Part shown: positions 38,120 to 46,833 of the stretch, one piece after another
How the letters are laid out: every line of letters begins with the position of its first letter
How positions within the stretch are numbered: position 1 is the stretch's first letter
From: Desulfobotulus alkaliphilus
GTDB lineage: Bacteria; Desulfobacterota; Desulfobacteria; Desulfobacterales; ASO4-4
Reading direction: 5' to 3'
DNA: 64,000 bases
Assembly (NCBI RefSeq): GCF_007830435.1
Contig: NZ_VLLC01000001.1
Coordinates: 144,007 to 208,006 of the forward strand
Program-made: the position numbers and the translations under genes
Notes under the pieces: generated by a model
Told to the model about the DNA's origin: nothing
The model's input: only the letters and a program-made list of their open reading frames with translations
The model's database searches: none

Positions 38120-40141
38120 ATGTCACAGGCAGATTCAGAAAAAATAATCACCATTGATCTTTTCGGAACACCGCATAAAATCTGTGCTTCTTCCGATGTG
38201 ACAGATCCCGAATCCGTACTGGCCCTTCTCAAAACAGAACTGGACCATGTAAAAAAAGATATTTCGCCGACCCACAGTACCGTAGGCAATGAAAAACTGC
38301 TGCTCACAGCCGCCCTGAATCTGACGGGAAAACTGATCAGCCTGCAAAAGGAAGACCGGGTTCTCAGCGATTCGGTCTACACCCGTTTCCAGAACATGCT
38401 GACCCGCCTGAATACCGCAACGGGAAAAACAGGCCCTGAAATTGTTTTCACAGACAAAGCAGAACCGCAGCTTGCGGAAGCCGTAGCCCCTCCAGTCAAA
38501 ACACCAGCTCCGGAAAAAACACCTGAGCAAACGCCTGCTGGCAGCCCGGCTCCTTCTGCCCAACAACCAGCACAGCAAGCCCCTGATACCACAAAAAATC
38601 AGGTGCCTTTCCCTGAAAGACAGGAGAAAGAAATCCGGCCGGCACCTTCTTTATCAGAAAACAGGCCTTTGGTGTCTCATCCCATGGCACAGGGGAAAAA
38701 GCCATATCAGAACACTCCCTGGGAAATGCCCTCCCCTGACTTTCTGACACCAAGGGATCCTTCTCCTCCCACCCAGGACAGAACAGCCCTGGAAATGAAA
38801 TCGGAAATACTTGAAAACAAACTCGGAGATTTCGGTATACGGGGTGAGGTGGTACGCATTGTTCCGGGGCCCGTGATCACCACCTTTGAGTACCGCCCTG
38901 CACCCGGCATTAAAATCAGCAAAATTGTCAACCTCTCCGACGATCTGGCCCTGGCCCTTTCAGCTTTGAGCATACGCATTGTCGCCCCCATCCCCGGAAA
39001 GGATGTCATCGGCATAGAGATACCCAATAAGGACAGGGAAATGGTAAGGCTGCGGGAAGTTATCGAATCTCCGGCCTTTATGCAGCACCCCTCCCGCCTG
39101 ACCCTCTGCCTTGGAAAGGACATCGAAGGCCGTCCCATTGTTGCCCCCATGGATCACATGCCCCACATCCTCATTGCCGGTGCCACGGGAACGGGGAAAA
39201 GTGTGGGACTCAACAGCATGATCACAAGCCTCCTTTACAAGGCAAGGCCCGATGAAGTGAAGCTTCTGATGATTGATCCCAAGCGCATAGAACTTTCCTT
39301 TTATAATGATATCCCCCACCTTATTTCCCCGGTGGTCACGGATATGAAACTGGCCACCAATGCCCTGTACTGGGCTGTCAGGGAAATGGAGAGACGCTAC
39401 AGCCTGCTGGCGGATCACAAAACCCGCAACATTACGGGTTACAATAAAAAAATGAGGGAAACGGGACTGGATGCCCCCCTGCCCTTTATCGTGATCATCA
39501 TTGATGAGCTGGCAGATCTCATGATGGTGGCCTCCCGCGATGTGGAAGTGGCTCTGGCCAGACTGGCACAAATGGCAAGGGCTGCGGGGATCCACCTCAT
39601 CCTCGCCACCCAGAGACCTTCCGTGGATGTTCTCACCGGTGTCATCAAGGCCAACTTCCCCACGCGCATCTCCTTTCAGGTATCTTCAAAGATTGATTCC
39701 AGAACCATCATTGACAGCATGGGCGCAGAAAGCCTTCTGGGTAACGGTGACATGCTCTATGTGCCGCCCGGCACCTCCCGCATCCAGCGCATCCACGGCG
39801 CCTTTGTCACGGAAGAGGAACTGACCCGCATCATAGACTTCATTAAATCCCAGAGGGAGCCGGAATACATTCCCGATATCACCGCTGCGGATCATAAGGA
39901 AACCCCGGAAAGTGAAGACACCGAATATGATGAGCGTTACGATGAAGCCGTGGATCTGGTTCTGCGTACCCGGCAGGCCTCCATATCCGCAGTTCAGCGG
40001 CATCTGCGCATCGGTTACAACCGGGCAGCAAGAATCATAGAAACCATGGAAAAGGAAGGAATTCTCGGCCCTGCCGATGGTGCCAGACCCAGAGAAATCC
40101 TTTTGCCTGCACCCGATGAAACCAATGGAAGTTTTGCCTGA
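38120..40141 (+). CDS. soluble FtsK/SpoIIIE-type DNA translocase with a ZapA-like N-terminal domain
   Basis: 673 residues. Residues 1-100 ([17 protein letters not shown].. to [22 protein letters not shown]) resemble ZapA, the FtsZ-ring protein, including its beta start and long helix. No membrane span is present, unlike normal FtsK with four. A Pro/Ala linker spans about 125-220. The motor follows with Walker [12 protein letters not shown] (near 353) and Walker [13 protein letters not shown] (near 457). The C-terminal gamma winged helix ([34 protein letters not shown]) reads polar chromosome sequences. It overlaps the Smr gene by one base (TGATG). A ring-targeting role for the ZapA part is inferred. 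Confidence 0.88.
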   Translation: MSQADSEKIITIDLFGTPHKICASSDVTDPESVLALLKTELDHVKKDISPTHSTVGNEKLLLTAALNLTGKLISLQKEDRVLSDSVYTRFQNMLTRLNTATGKTGPEIVFTDKAEPQLAEAVAPPVKTPAPEKTPEQTPAGSPAPSAQQPAQQAPDTTKNQVPFPERQEKEIRPAPSLSENRPLVSHPMAQGKKPYQNTPWEMPSPDFLTPRDPSPPTQDRTALEMKSEILENKLGDFGIRGEVVRIVPGPVITTFEYRPAPGIKISKIVNLSDDLALALSALSIRIVAPIPGKDVIGIEIPNKDREMVRLREVIESPAFMQHPSRLTLCLGKDIEGRPIVAPMDHMPHILIAGATGTGKSVGLNSMITSLLYKARPDEVKLLMIDPKRIELSFYNDIPHLISPVVTDMKLATNALYWAVREMERRYSLLADHKTRNITGYNKKMRETGLDAPLPFIVIIIDELADLMMVASRDVEVALARLAQMARAAGIHLILATQRPSVDVLTGVIKANFPTRISFQVSSKIDSRTIIDSMGAESLLGNGDMLYVPPGTSRIQRIHGAFVTEEELTRIIDFIKSQREPEYIPDITAADHKETPESEDTEYDERYDEAVDLVLRTRQASISAVQRHLRIGYNRAARIIETMEKEGILGPADGARPREILLPAPDETNGSFA

Positions 40142-41184
40142 TGAGTGTATTTGAAGGATTGCAGAAGCTGTTCCGGCAGCTCCCGGCCAGAGAAAAAAAA
40201 ACCGTTGAACCAAACCCCCTTCCGGAAAAGAAAACGGTTGCCGATGCCCCCCCTGCAAGTGAAAACGCTGCTCCGCCTGCCAGAAAGGCAGCTCTAAAAA
40301 AAAACAGGCATGGCATTCCCCTCATCGAAAAGCCTGTGGAAGAGCTCTTCAAAGACGTTCCACAGCAGACGCCTCCTGCCACCATAGATCCGGCAATCGG
40401 AAAAAAAACGCTGCCCCTGACGTCAAATAAGGCTTCCGCCAAGAAAAAACCGGAAAAGAAAAAGCACACACCCATGAACAGAAAAGGGCTTCCCATTCTG
40501 GATCAGGATGCGGATCTCATGATGCAGATGGAAGCTCCGAGACCCCACTTATCCCATCAGCCTCAGAAACTGGCCTCCCACCTCAGAAAAAAAGCAGGCC
40601 TGCCAGCGGGAAAAAAACCAAGGCCCCTGTTAAAGGATAAAAACGGTATCCCCCTTTTAAAAAATCATACGGATTTCACTGAAGTTTTTAGTGAAAATAT
40701 CAAGGATGCCGCCAAACCTGAAACCCAAAAGAGATCTCAGCCGAAAGTTCCCCTGTGGAAGGATCAGGATTCCGGTGATTTTTCCAAAAGCCTCAGGGAA
40801 AGCCTTGGCAACAAAGCCGGAGCCGTTCTCCTCAAGGAAAAGAAGGCAGGGTTTCCTCCTTCTGCGCCCATCACACTGAAAGAGCGTCTGCGCCGCTATC
40901 CCCCCCCCCAGGAAAACCTTGATCTCCATGGTTTTTCAGGTATTCAGGCCAGACTTAAAACGGAAATATTCCTGCAACAGGCAAAGGAAAAGGGAACTTT
41001 TACCGTAAGGATCATCCCCGGACGGGGCCTGCACTCCGAAGGCCCTGCGGTGCTGCCTGATATTGTGGATCAGAAAATCCGGGAAATGGAAGAGGCAGGG
41101 CTGGTCCTGTCCTGGAAATGGGAGAATGAAAAAAGAGAGCCCGGTGGCAGCGTCCTTGTTTACCTTAAGCATTTTGATCCATAA
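40141..41184 (+). CDS. Smr-domain protein with short internal repeats
   Basis: 347 residues. The last 90 form a Smr domain: ENLDLHGFSGIQARLKTEIFL (the LDLHG motif), RIIPGRGLHSEGPAVLPDIV and a final SVLVYLK strand. Smr domains bind or nick nucleic acids and occur in MutS2 and stand-alone proteins. The first 250 residues are low-complexity, Lys/Pro-rich, with three copies of a short motif: RHGIPLIEK, RKGLPILDQ and KNGIPLLKN. These may be binding peptides. It is coupled to the FtsK-like gene by a one-base overlap, so the two are probably made together. Confidence 0.82.
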   Translation: MSVFEGLQKLFRQLPAREKKTVEPNPLPEKKTVADAPPASENAAPPARKAALKKNRHGIPLIEKPVEELFKDVPQQTPPATIDPAIGKKTLPLTSNKASAKKKPEKKKHTPMNRKGLPILDQDADLMMQMEAPRPHLSHQPQKLASHLRKKAGLPAGKKPRPLLKDKNGIPLLKNHTDFTEVFSENIKDAAKPETQKRSQPKVPLWKDQDSGDFSKSLRESLGNKAGAVLLKEKKAGFPPSAPITLKERLRRYPPPQENLDLHGFSGIQARLKTEIFLQQAKEKGTFTVRIIPGRGLHSEGPAVLPDIVDQKIREMEEAGLVLSWKWENEKREPGGSVLVYLKHFDP

Positions 41185-41276
41185 TTTTTTTTTAGGTATT
41201 TAAAAAAAAGACTTGAAAACTGGTTCTGTTTTAGTCAATATCAAATAAAACTTAACCTTAAATGCAGGAGGTTCCC

Positions 41277-41894
41277 ATGCAAACCCAGGAAATAGGTGAT
41301 AACGAACCTTCAGACAACTTCCAGGAGCCGGATGCTGCCCAACAGGCCAAGGTCGAACCCATCCGGCGGCTCAGAGACATCAAAGCCATCAAGGTCCTCA
41401 TCAAAGACAGCCCCCGCAACGCCGCCCTCTTCACGCTGGGTATCAACACCCCCCTGATGCCCAACGAACTTCTCCACCTCAGGGTCCATCAGGTCAGAAA
41501 CCTGAAACCCGGAGATCCCGTCACCATCATTGATGACAAGAACGATAAAGCAAAAACCATCCCCGTTAACCGCATTTCCGTACTGGCCATACAGGCACTG
41601 CTTGAAACGGACAGCTACGAAGACGAAGATTTTCTTTTCAAATCCCAAAGGGGAAACCTTGTGGTTCCCTCCCTGCACAGGCTGGTCACCAAGTGGTGTA
41701 AAAGTATCGGACTCCCCGGAAATTTTGGGTCCCACACCTTAAGAAAAACCTGGGGCTTCCACCAAAACCACAGCTATGGGGTGGATATTTCAAAACTGAT
41801 GAAAATTTTCAATCACAGCAGCCAGAAGCAGACCCGGGAATACCTCTGCATTGAAGAACCGGAAGAAACGGATATTTTCCTTAATGAACTCTGA
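41277..41894 (+). CDS. solo catalytic domain of a tyrosine recombinase, first catalytic Arg not conserved
   Basis: 205 residues from ATG 41277, which has AGGAGG five bases upstream; ATG 41262 overlaps that site and is less likely. Only the catalytic half of a phage-integrase fold is present. HTLRKTWG gives the H-x-x-R pair, NHSS gives the second His and REYL the Tyr nucleophile. In the first box the usual T-G-L-R-x-x-E-L reads T-P-L-M-P-N-E-L, so the first Arg is Met. No core-binding domain precedes it. It could be an inactive relative or a DNA-binding regulator. A strong terminator follows; no att-like repeats were found around it. Confidence 0.78.
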   Translation: MQTQEIGDNEPSDNFQEPDAAQQAKVEPIRRLRDIKAIKVLIKDSPRNAALFTLGINTPLMPNELLHLRVHQVRNLKPGDPVTIIDDKNDKAKTIPVNRISVLAIQALLETDSYEDEDFLFKSQRGNLVVPSLHRLVTKWCKSIGLPGNFGSHTLRKTWGFHQNHSYGVDISKLMKIFNHSSQKQTREYLCIEEPEETDIFLNEL

Positions 41895-41956
41895 AAAAAA
41901 AGTTCATCCCATGCCAGCTCATAAAATTTCACTATAAAAACAAGTCCTTTTTTCAA

Positions 41957-41995
41957 CTGAAAGCAGAATTTTCCTTTAAAGGTATTCTGCTTTCA
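41957..41995. terminator. rho-independent terminator after the solo recombinase
   Basis: CTGAAAGCAGAAT (41957-41969) and ATTCTGCTTTCAG (41983-41995) are a perfect 13-bp stem followed by CTTTTCT. The rest of the 41895-42206 gap shows no gene. Confidence 0.8.
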
Positions 41996-42206
41996 GCTTT
42001 TCTGACCGAACCTTATCAAACAACTCATCAGGCTTTGTACACAAGGCCCCTGTCTTCAGGCTTCTTTTATGCAAAATTCTTGCTCCATACTGCGAAAAGA
42101 GCTTGCCCTGCGGCATACTCCCATGTATAGTGATTCGCAACCTGAACAGCATTTCATAAAATCACAGACGTACACCCAAGGGAATCATCGACCAAAGGAG
42201 GAAACC

Positions 42207-43691
42207 GTGTTGAAATTTTCCAGAAAGAATTTACTTATCATCGGCCTTGCGGCCCTCTTCCTCTGCGCCATGGCATCCGGTGCATGGGCAAAAACCTATT
42301 CGAATATCCTTGTTTTCGGGGATAGCCTGTCGGATGTAAATAATATGCATACGATAACACAAGGCCAACAACCTGTCAGATACAGTGACGATAAAGTCTG
42401 GATTGAATTTCTGGCTGAAAAAATGGGGCTTGAGGATAAACTCATTAACAAAGCGTATGGAGGTGCAAAAACAACAGGACACCTAAATGAGCAATTTAAC
42501 AATTTTGGTTTTCAGGAACAGATTAATGCCTATACTTCAAAAAATACAATTGATCCAAATGCTCTTGTAGCTATCTGGATAGGCGGTAATGATTTAAATA
42601 CCCACCTTCCCATTATCAGCTACAATACCGCACAGGATGCAAGCAACCCGGCAAATAATGGACCTTGGGTTAAAGAGGCCATAGCAGCCATCCAAAAGCA
42701 ATGGATAGAAAGCGGAAAAGATCCAAGCGAGCTGCCCGCATATCTTGGATCCGATGAAGGTAAAGCCAAAATAGCAGAAATGGTCAATGGAAAAATCCAG
42801 ATCTACCTGAGAGATGAAATTGTATTGAATATTGTCCACGGGATTCAGGCATTAGAGCGCTCAGGCGCCAAAAATTTTCTTATACTGAACATCCCTGATC
42901 TTGGAAAGACACCACAGGCCATTGAAACTGCAAGAATTGCTGCATCCGGAGCCATTGCCCAGGCTGATCAGGCAGACCAGGTTATGAGTCCGGAACAGGT
43001 TGCCGGAATAATAAAAGAAACACTTGGCAACATATCCAAGCTTACTGCGGCCTTTAATGACGTCACTATGATTGCCCTTCAGAACCTTTTCAGTAGCTTG
43101 GGGCCCAATGCCAAATACCAGTATTATAGTGCTTTCAAATTTATGAATCAGGCTATTGCTCAGGCTGACGAAACATCTTTCCCAATGAACAAAAACGAAA
43201 AATATTCGCCTGAAAAAATAGCTGAGCAGCTTTTTGAATCAAAAACCACTAATTTTGGAGAATTAAAAATATGGGAAATAATTATTGGGGCTGCCACAAA
43301 CAAACTGCCTTCCAATTTTTATAATGATTATCAAACAAGCTGGTTAAAACTTGAAGGAAATGTTGAACCTCCTGCCCTTCCAGTAATAAAAGCACAAAGC
43401 CCCGCGACTCCCAACACCGGAGTCGCAGCAGATTATATTTTCTTTGATACCATCCACCCCACCTCCAAAGCCCACAAAGAGCTGGCAAAAGATGTTCTTG
43501 CCAGGATGCAGGCAAGCAAACTCCCTGCCCCACCCGAAGCCGTCAAGGTAGACAGTGAGATTGCAGGCAGTCCCTGCTTCATTGATTCCGCAGCAGCCGC
43601 AAATCATAACACCTTCATGATCTTCATGGGGCTTATGGCAGGCCTTGGCATGCTGATGATCATCATCCGCAAGAACCACAACAGGGGATAA
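42207..43691 (+). CDS. secreted SGNH/GDSL-family hydrolase with C-terminal membrane anchor
   Basis: 494 residues from GTG 42207, which has AAAGGAGG six bases upstream and directly precedes the signal peptide (FSRKNLLIIGLAALFLCAMASGAWA). Longer frames from 42069 have no ribosome site. SGNH blocks are visible: ILVFGDSLSDVNN (catalytic Ser), KAYGGAKT (block II Gly), WIGGNDLN (block III Asn) and FDTIHPTSKAH (Asp-His). These enzymes cleave lipid or acyl esters. After a Cys (SPCFIDSA) the last 25 residues form a hydrophobic helix and basic end (FMIFMGLMAGLGMLMIIIRKNHNRG), shaped like a C-terminal sorting signal. It is somewhat richer in A/T than its neighbours. A strong terminator follows. Confidence 0.87.
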   Translation: MLKFSRKNLLIIGLAALFLCAMASGAWAKTYSNILVFGDSLSDVNNMHTITQGQQPVRYSDDKVWIEFLAEKMGLEDKLINKAYGGAKTTGHLNEQFNNFGFQEQINAYTSKNTIDPNALVAIWIGGNDLNTHLPIISYNTAQDASNPANNGPWVKEAIAAIQKQWIESGKDPSELPAYLGSDEGKAKIAEMVNGKIQIYLRDEIVLNIVHGIQALERSGAKNFLILNIPDLGKTPQAIETARIAASGAIAQADQADQVMSPEQVAGIIKETLGNISKLTAAFNDVTMIALQNLFSSLGPNAKYQYYSAFKFMNQAIAQADETSFPMNKNEKYSPEKIAEQLFESKTTNFGELKIWEIIIGAATNKLPSNFYNDYQTSWLKLEGNVEPPALPVIKAQSPATPNTGVAADYIFFDTIHPTSKAHKELAKDVLARMQASKLPAPPEAVKVDSEIAGSPCFIDSAAAANHNTFMIFMGLMAGLGMLMIIIRKNHNRG

Positions 43692-43720
43692 GTCTCACCC
43701 TGCAGTAAAAAGCTAAAAAA

Positions 43721-43765
43721 AAGAAGCCCCTTTTCGGAAGACTCCGGAAAGGGGCTTGGTTTATT
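43721..43765 (+). terminator. rho-independent terminator of the SGNH hydrolase gene
   Basis: AAGCCCCTTTTCGGA pairs with TCCGGAAAGGGGCTT around AGAC and is followed by a T-rich stretch. Confidence 0.85.
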
Positions 43766-43779
43766 TTGTTTTCAGAATA

Positions 43780-44126
43780 GTAATTATTCAGAACAGTTTA
43801 TTCCGAACTGCCAATGCTGTAATTGCAGCAGCTTCGTACTGCTGCAAGGCTCCGTGGCTATTTGCAAGTGACATTGCAATCGTTTCGGATCAGAGCTTTG
43901 CAGGCCTGTGCGAAAGAAGCGGCAAACTGTCTGAGCCGCCACAAAGGCAGCGTGCTGAAGCCTGCCATGGTAATCAAAAAGCTTATCCTGCCTGTGGCGG
44001 GGAGTTTTTGCCGCTTCCGCACAGGCCAAGAAGCTCCCGAATAAGATTGCGTCACGGGCAAATAGCCTGGGGCCTGTGCATCTGTCTTGCAGCTATGGTA
44101 CTTGGAAAACTGCGCTGAACAGTTAC
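43780..44126. mobile_element. foldback MITE, copy C, with 8-bp target duplication
   Basis: The ends are GTAATTATTCAG and (minus strand) GTAACTGTTCAG. TCAGAATA flanks both sides (43772-43779 and 44127-44134). Inside, GGCTATTTGC (43856-43865) pairs with GCAAATAGCC (44058-44067), and the GTGACATTGCAATC..AAGATTGCGTCAC module lies in reverse orientation relative to the other copies. Its centre pairs GAGCCGCCACA..GGCAG with CTGCCTGTGGCGG. At 347 bases no transposase can be encoded. Confidence 0.8.
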
Positions 44127-44132
44127 TCAGAA

Positions 44133-44164
44133 TAAAAAAAAGCCCGGACATAAAGCCCGGGCCC
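44133..44164 (-). terminator. terminator beyond the truncated tRNA-Gly end
   Basis: On the minus strand GCCCGGGC and GTCCGGGC pair and are followed by eight T. It is probably the original terminator of the tRNA-Gly gene before the integration at 44.2 kb. Confidence 0.6.
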
Positions 44165-44177
44165 TTCCTCTTATTTA

Positions 44178-44222
44178 TGGAGCGGGAAACGGGACTTGAA
44201 CCCGCGACCTTCAGCTTGGGAA
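44178..44222 (-). other. displaced 3' end of tRNA-Gly(CCC): left attachment site
   Basis: 45 bases match the 3' half of the intact tRNA-Gly at 53081-53155, from the anticodon loop to the CCA. CCTTCAGCTTGGGAA (44208-44222) recurs exactly at 53111-53125. Upstream of it the match stops, so this is not a functional tRNA. It marks the left junction of an 8.9-kb integrated element. Confidence 0.88.
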
Positions 44223-44352
44223 AATTGCATTTCACGGTTTTACGCCCCTTCATACCCCCCCACAAAACACACTATAAGTTATTGACTTTATGAATTTTAC
44301 CACCTATACTGCCTTCATGCTTCACCACCCGTTTTTACCTGTTGCCGTGAAA

Positions 44353-44390
44353 TTTTGGTCGCAAATTTGGTCGCAAATTTTGGTCACAAA
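44353..44390 (+). repeat. putative integrase arm-type sites, left end
   Basis: Three head-to-tail copies of TTTGGTC(G/A)CAAA in 38 bases, just before the integrase ribosome site. The same motif recurs five times at 52941-53025, at the other end of the element. Location and spacing fit arm-type binding sites. Confidence 0.65.
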
Positions 44391-44402
44391 GGAGGTCACA
44401 TA

Positions 44403-45641
44403 ATGGCACGTTTTACGGATCTGGGGATTGAACGCCTGAAGACAACGGGCAAGCGCTACACCGTGACAGAGGGGGATGGTCTTTACCTGGAGGTTTCCCC
44501 CAAGGGAAAAAAAAGGTGGCTGCACCGGTATGAATTAAGCGGCCAGAGAAAATGGTTTCCTCTGGGGGAGTTCCCGGCCATGAAACTTAAGGATGCCCGT
44601 GCCGAAAATGCCAGATTGCAAAAGCTCACCCAGGACGGCGGGAACCCCGCAGAAGAAAGGGCCGCATTGAAAGCGGCACCAACGGTTCAGGAACTCTTTG
44701 AAGAATGGCATACCAGAGGGACGGACAAGCGGGGAAAGCCCTGGAGTGACGGCCACAAGCGGAATGTTCAATACATGTTTGGAGCTGACGTGCTTCCCGC
44801 CATAGGAAGCAAAAAGGTTGCAGATGTCACCAAACGGGATCTGCGTGTTCTTCTGGAACGTATCGAGGCAAGGGCTCCGAATCAGGCATTGCAGGTTTAC
44901 CGCCGCCTGAGCAGGCTTTTCAACTATGCCTGCCAGAAGGACGTAATCGAACACTCACCCATGACGCACCTGGAGCCTATCGGCAGCACAAGCCGGAAAA
45001 GCCGGTACCTGTCGGAAAGAGAAATCGGGGAATTTCTGGCCGCACTCCCCCTCATGAATGCGGCCCCGCAGACCACCCGCATACTGGAGCTTATCCTTCG
45101 AACCGGGCAGCGCCCTTCGGAAGTGTGCGGAGCTCACGAAGCTGAAATTGATACTGAAGGCATGTGGTGGACACTGCCAGGCAGCAGGGTAAAAAATGGT
45201 TCAGAACACCGGATACCCCTCACCGGAAAAATGTTGGATCTTTTTGGCCTTCCAAATGAGCACGGCCTTTTTTTCCCCAGCCTGCGAAAAGAGGATACCC
45301 CCGTGGGCCATACCATCCTTTCAAAGGCCTTACGCCGATCCATCACCGGTCGGGAAAAAGGAACCGATTCCGAAAGAACTCTTCCCCTGGAAGACTTTTC
45401 ACCCCATGATCTGCGGAGGACTTGCGCCACTGGCCTGGCAGAACTCGGATTTACCGATGAAGTCATCGGTGCCGTGCTGAATCATTCCAGGCGGGGCGTG
45501 ACGGCACAGCATTACAATCATTTCAGATATGACGCACAAAAGCGGAAGGCGCTGGAAGCATGGGAGCGGAGGCTTGACCGGATAGCCGGGAAGGAAGAGG
45601 CGGGGAATGTGGTGTCCCTCTCCGGGCGGCGGAGGGCGTGA
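44403..45641 (+). CDS. int: tyrosine integrase of the element (P4-type, DUF4102 N-terminus)
   Basis: 412 residues from ATG 44403 with AAAGGAGG seven bases upstream. The N-terminal 90 residues (YTVTEGDGLYLEVSPKGKKRWLHRYELSGQRKWFPLGEFPAM) are the DUF4102 arm-binding domain of P4-like integrases. The core-binding domain and the catalytic domain follow, with Arg in LRTGQRPSEVCG, HDLRRTCA, LNHSRRG and a Tyr in TAQHYNHF. Such enzymes insert elements at tRNA 3' ends, which fits the split tRNA-Gly here. It is read inward from the left junction. Confidence 0.95.
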   Translation: MARFTDLGIERLKTTGKRYTVTEGDGLYLEVSPKGKKRWLHRYELSGQRKWFPLGEFPAMKLKDARAENARLQKLTQDGGNPAEERAALKAAPTVQELFEEWHTRGTDKRGKPWSDGHKRNVQYMFGADVLPAIGSKKVADVTKRDLRVLLERIEARAPNQALQVYRRLSRLFNYACQKDVIEHSPMTHLEPIGSTSRKSRYLSEREIGEFLAALPLMNAAPQTTRILELILRTGQRPSEVCGAHEAEIDTEGMWWTLPGSRVKNGSEHRIPLTGKMLDLFGLPNEHGLFFPSLRKEDTPVGHTILSKALRRSITGREKGTDSERTLPLEDFSPHDLRRTCATGLAELGFTDEVIGAVLNHSRRGVTAQHYNHFRYDAQKRKALEAWERRLDRIAGKEEAGNVVSLSGRRRA

Positions 45642-45666
45642 TACATTTTTTAAAGCAAATTTGTGC

Positions 45667-45696
45667 TTGACATGAAAAACAAGAAAATGGTAATTG
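45667..45696 (+). promoter_or_regulatory. predicted promoter of the MerR-like gene
   Basis: TTGACA and TAATTG are 18 bases apart, 11 bases before the ATG at 45707. The short leader has no clear ribosome site. Confidence 0.4.
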
Positions 45697-45706
45697 CTTA
45701 TTTACT

Positions 45707-46219
45707 ATGAATATGAAAAAAGCCTACACAACAAAAGAACTTGAAGCGCTAACTGGAATGAGTGCTAAAAACCTTCATGGGTACATCACCGCCGGTAAAA
45801 TTAACCCCGATATTCGGAGTGCTACCGGGCCAGGAACGGTTGTGTTGCTTTCCGCTAATAATTTGTTGCAGGCTATGGTTCTTCACGAATGTTTAAAGAT
45901 TGGCTTACCGAGGCGAACCATATTTTTGATGTTCGACAGCCTCAATTCAAACGGGGACATAAAACGGCTTAATCTAACTGAAATTTCTGCGTATAATAAC
46001 AACGTCCTTTTGCGTTTTTTATCTAATGGGAGGGGGGGGATTTGCCACAGATTTGACCTTGAGAGAAATGCCTGTGTAAGGTGTGAAAATGCCTTCTCAG
46101 ATGAAATAAGACAACTTCATGGGGGAATAGATCTTACCGATGTTGAAGCTATTCTTTTGGTAATTCAAATAAACCTTTCCCGGATGGCGAGGCTTCTTTT
46201 AAAAAACCTTAAAAAATAA
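45707..46219 (+). CDS. MerR-like helix-turn-helix protein of the element
   Basis: 170 residues. The N-terminus AYTTKELEALTGMSAKNLHGYITAGKINPDI is a MerR/excisionase-type winged helix. The middle has LIKIGLPRRTIFLMFDSL-like helices, and a cysteine trio (CHRFDLERNACVRC) could bind metal. It is much richer in A/T than the flanking integrase and primase, which suggests a separate origin. It may be the element's repressor or recombination directionality factor. The start may be at 45707 or the next ATG at 45713. Confidence 0.7.
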   Translation: MNMKKAYTTKELEALTGMSAKNLHGYITAGKINPDIRSATGPGTVVLLSANNLLQAMVLHECLKIGLPRRTIFLMFDSLNSNGDIKRLNLTEISAYNNNVLLRFLSNGRGGICHRFDLERNACVRCENAFSDEIRQLHGGIDLTDVEAILLVIQINLSRMARLLLKNLKK

Positions 46220-46223
46220 GGGT

Positions 46224-46401
46224 TTTTTTTTACATTTTAGAGTCAATGATAATTTACCATTAATTAACTAAACCACAATGAAATATACTTAACCGAGAAA
46301 AGGAATTTACTATCTGCAAAACAGCTTTTTTTTACATTTTAGAGTCAATGATAATTTACCATTAATTAACTAAGCCACAATGAAATATACTTAACCGAGA
46401 A
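46224..46401 (+). repeat. 76-bp direct repeat, two copies, in a regulatory region
   Basis: Copies at 46224-46299 and 46326-46401 differ by one base (AAACC/AAGCC), spaced 102 bases. Each starts with a T8-9 run and ACATTTTAGAGTCAATGATAA and contains ATTAATTAAC. The second lies immediately before the AGGAGG of the next gene. They may be duplicated promoter-operator units or replication iterons. Confidence 0.8.
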
Positions 46402-46420
46402 GAATAGAGGAGGAAACACC

Positions 46421-46624
46421 ATGGCAATACCCGAAGGCAAGCGGCAGATCACAGCAATAGTTACCCCCGAGGCCCATAGAAAGCTCCGGATCATTGGAGC
46501 CATACACGGTTTTCCCAATGCCGGGGAAACGGTCATGGCGCTGGTGGATTTTTACGAAAAAAACAGTCAGGACAACCCCGGCGGAATAACTTTAACGGCA
46601 AACGGCCCCGCCCTGGGCCAGTAA
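46421..46624 (+). CDS. small putative DNA-binding protein of the element
   Basis: 67 residues after GAGGAGGAAACACC. The segment KRQITAIVTPEAHRKLRIIGAIHGFPNAGETVMALVDFY has the strand-helix-helix rhythm of ribbon-helix-helix proteins such as ParD/CopG. It lies just downstream of the 76-bp repeats and 12 bases before alpA, so it may be an autoregulator of the early operon. No specific family recognised. Confidence 0.6.
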   Translation: MAIPEGKRQITAIVTPEAHRKLRIIGAIHGFPNAGETVMALVDFYEKNSQDNPGGITLTANGPALGQ

Positions 46625-46635
46625 AGGAGCGCACC

Positions 46636-46833
46636 ATGGACAGAGCACCAATGCTAATCCGCAGAAAGCAACTTAAGGAACTGACCGGCCTGTCACCTTC
46701 GACGGCTGAACGATGGGAAAAAGCTGGCAAGTTCCCTGCCCGCAGGTGTGTTGGGCCGGGTGTTGTCGGGTGGCTGTACGACGAAGTCCGGGAATTTATG
46801 AAAAACACCCCTACGGCAGGAGGCACCCCATGA
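46636..46833 (+). CDS. AlpA-family regulator
   Basis: 65 residues. LIRRKQLKELTGLSPSTAERWEKAGKFPARRCVGPGVVGWLYDEVREFM is the typical AlpA winged-helix (R-x-L-x-x-x-T-G-L-S..W..G.FP). AlpA proteins activate excision and early genes in P4-like satellites and phage-inducible islands. The gene has AAAGGAGCGCACC upstream and overlaps the next gene by four bases (ATGA). It is a marker of satellite elements. Confidence 0.85.
   Translation: MDRAPMLIRRKQLKELTGLSPSTAERWEKAGKFPARRCVGPGVVGWLYDEVREFMKNTPTAGGTP

Noticed and set aside
44178-44222. Second functional tRNA-Gly
   Set aside because: Only the 3' half is present; there is no D arm or 5' acceptor strand. It is the displaced end left by integration.
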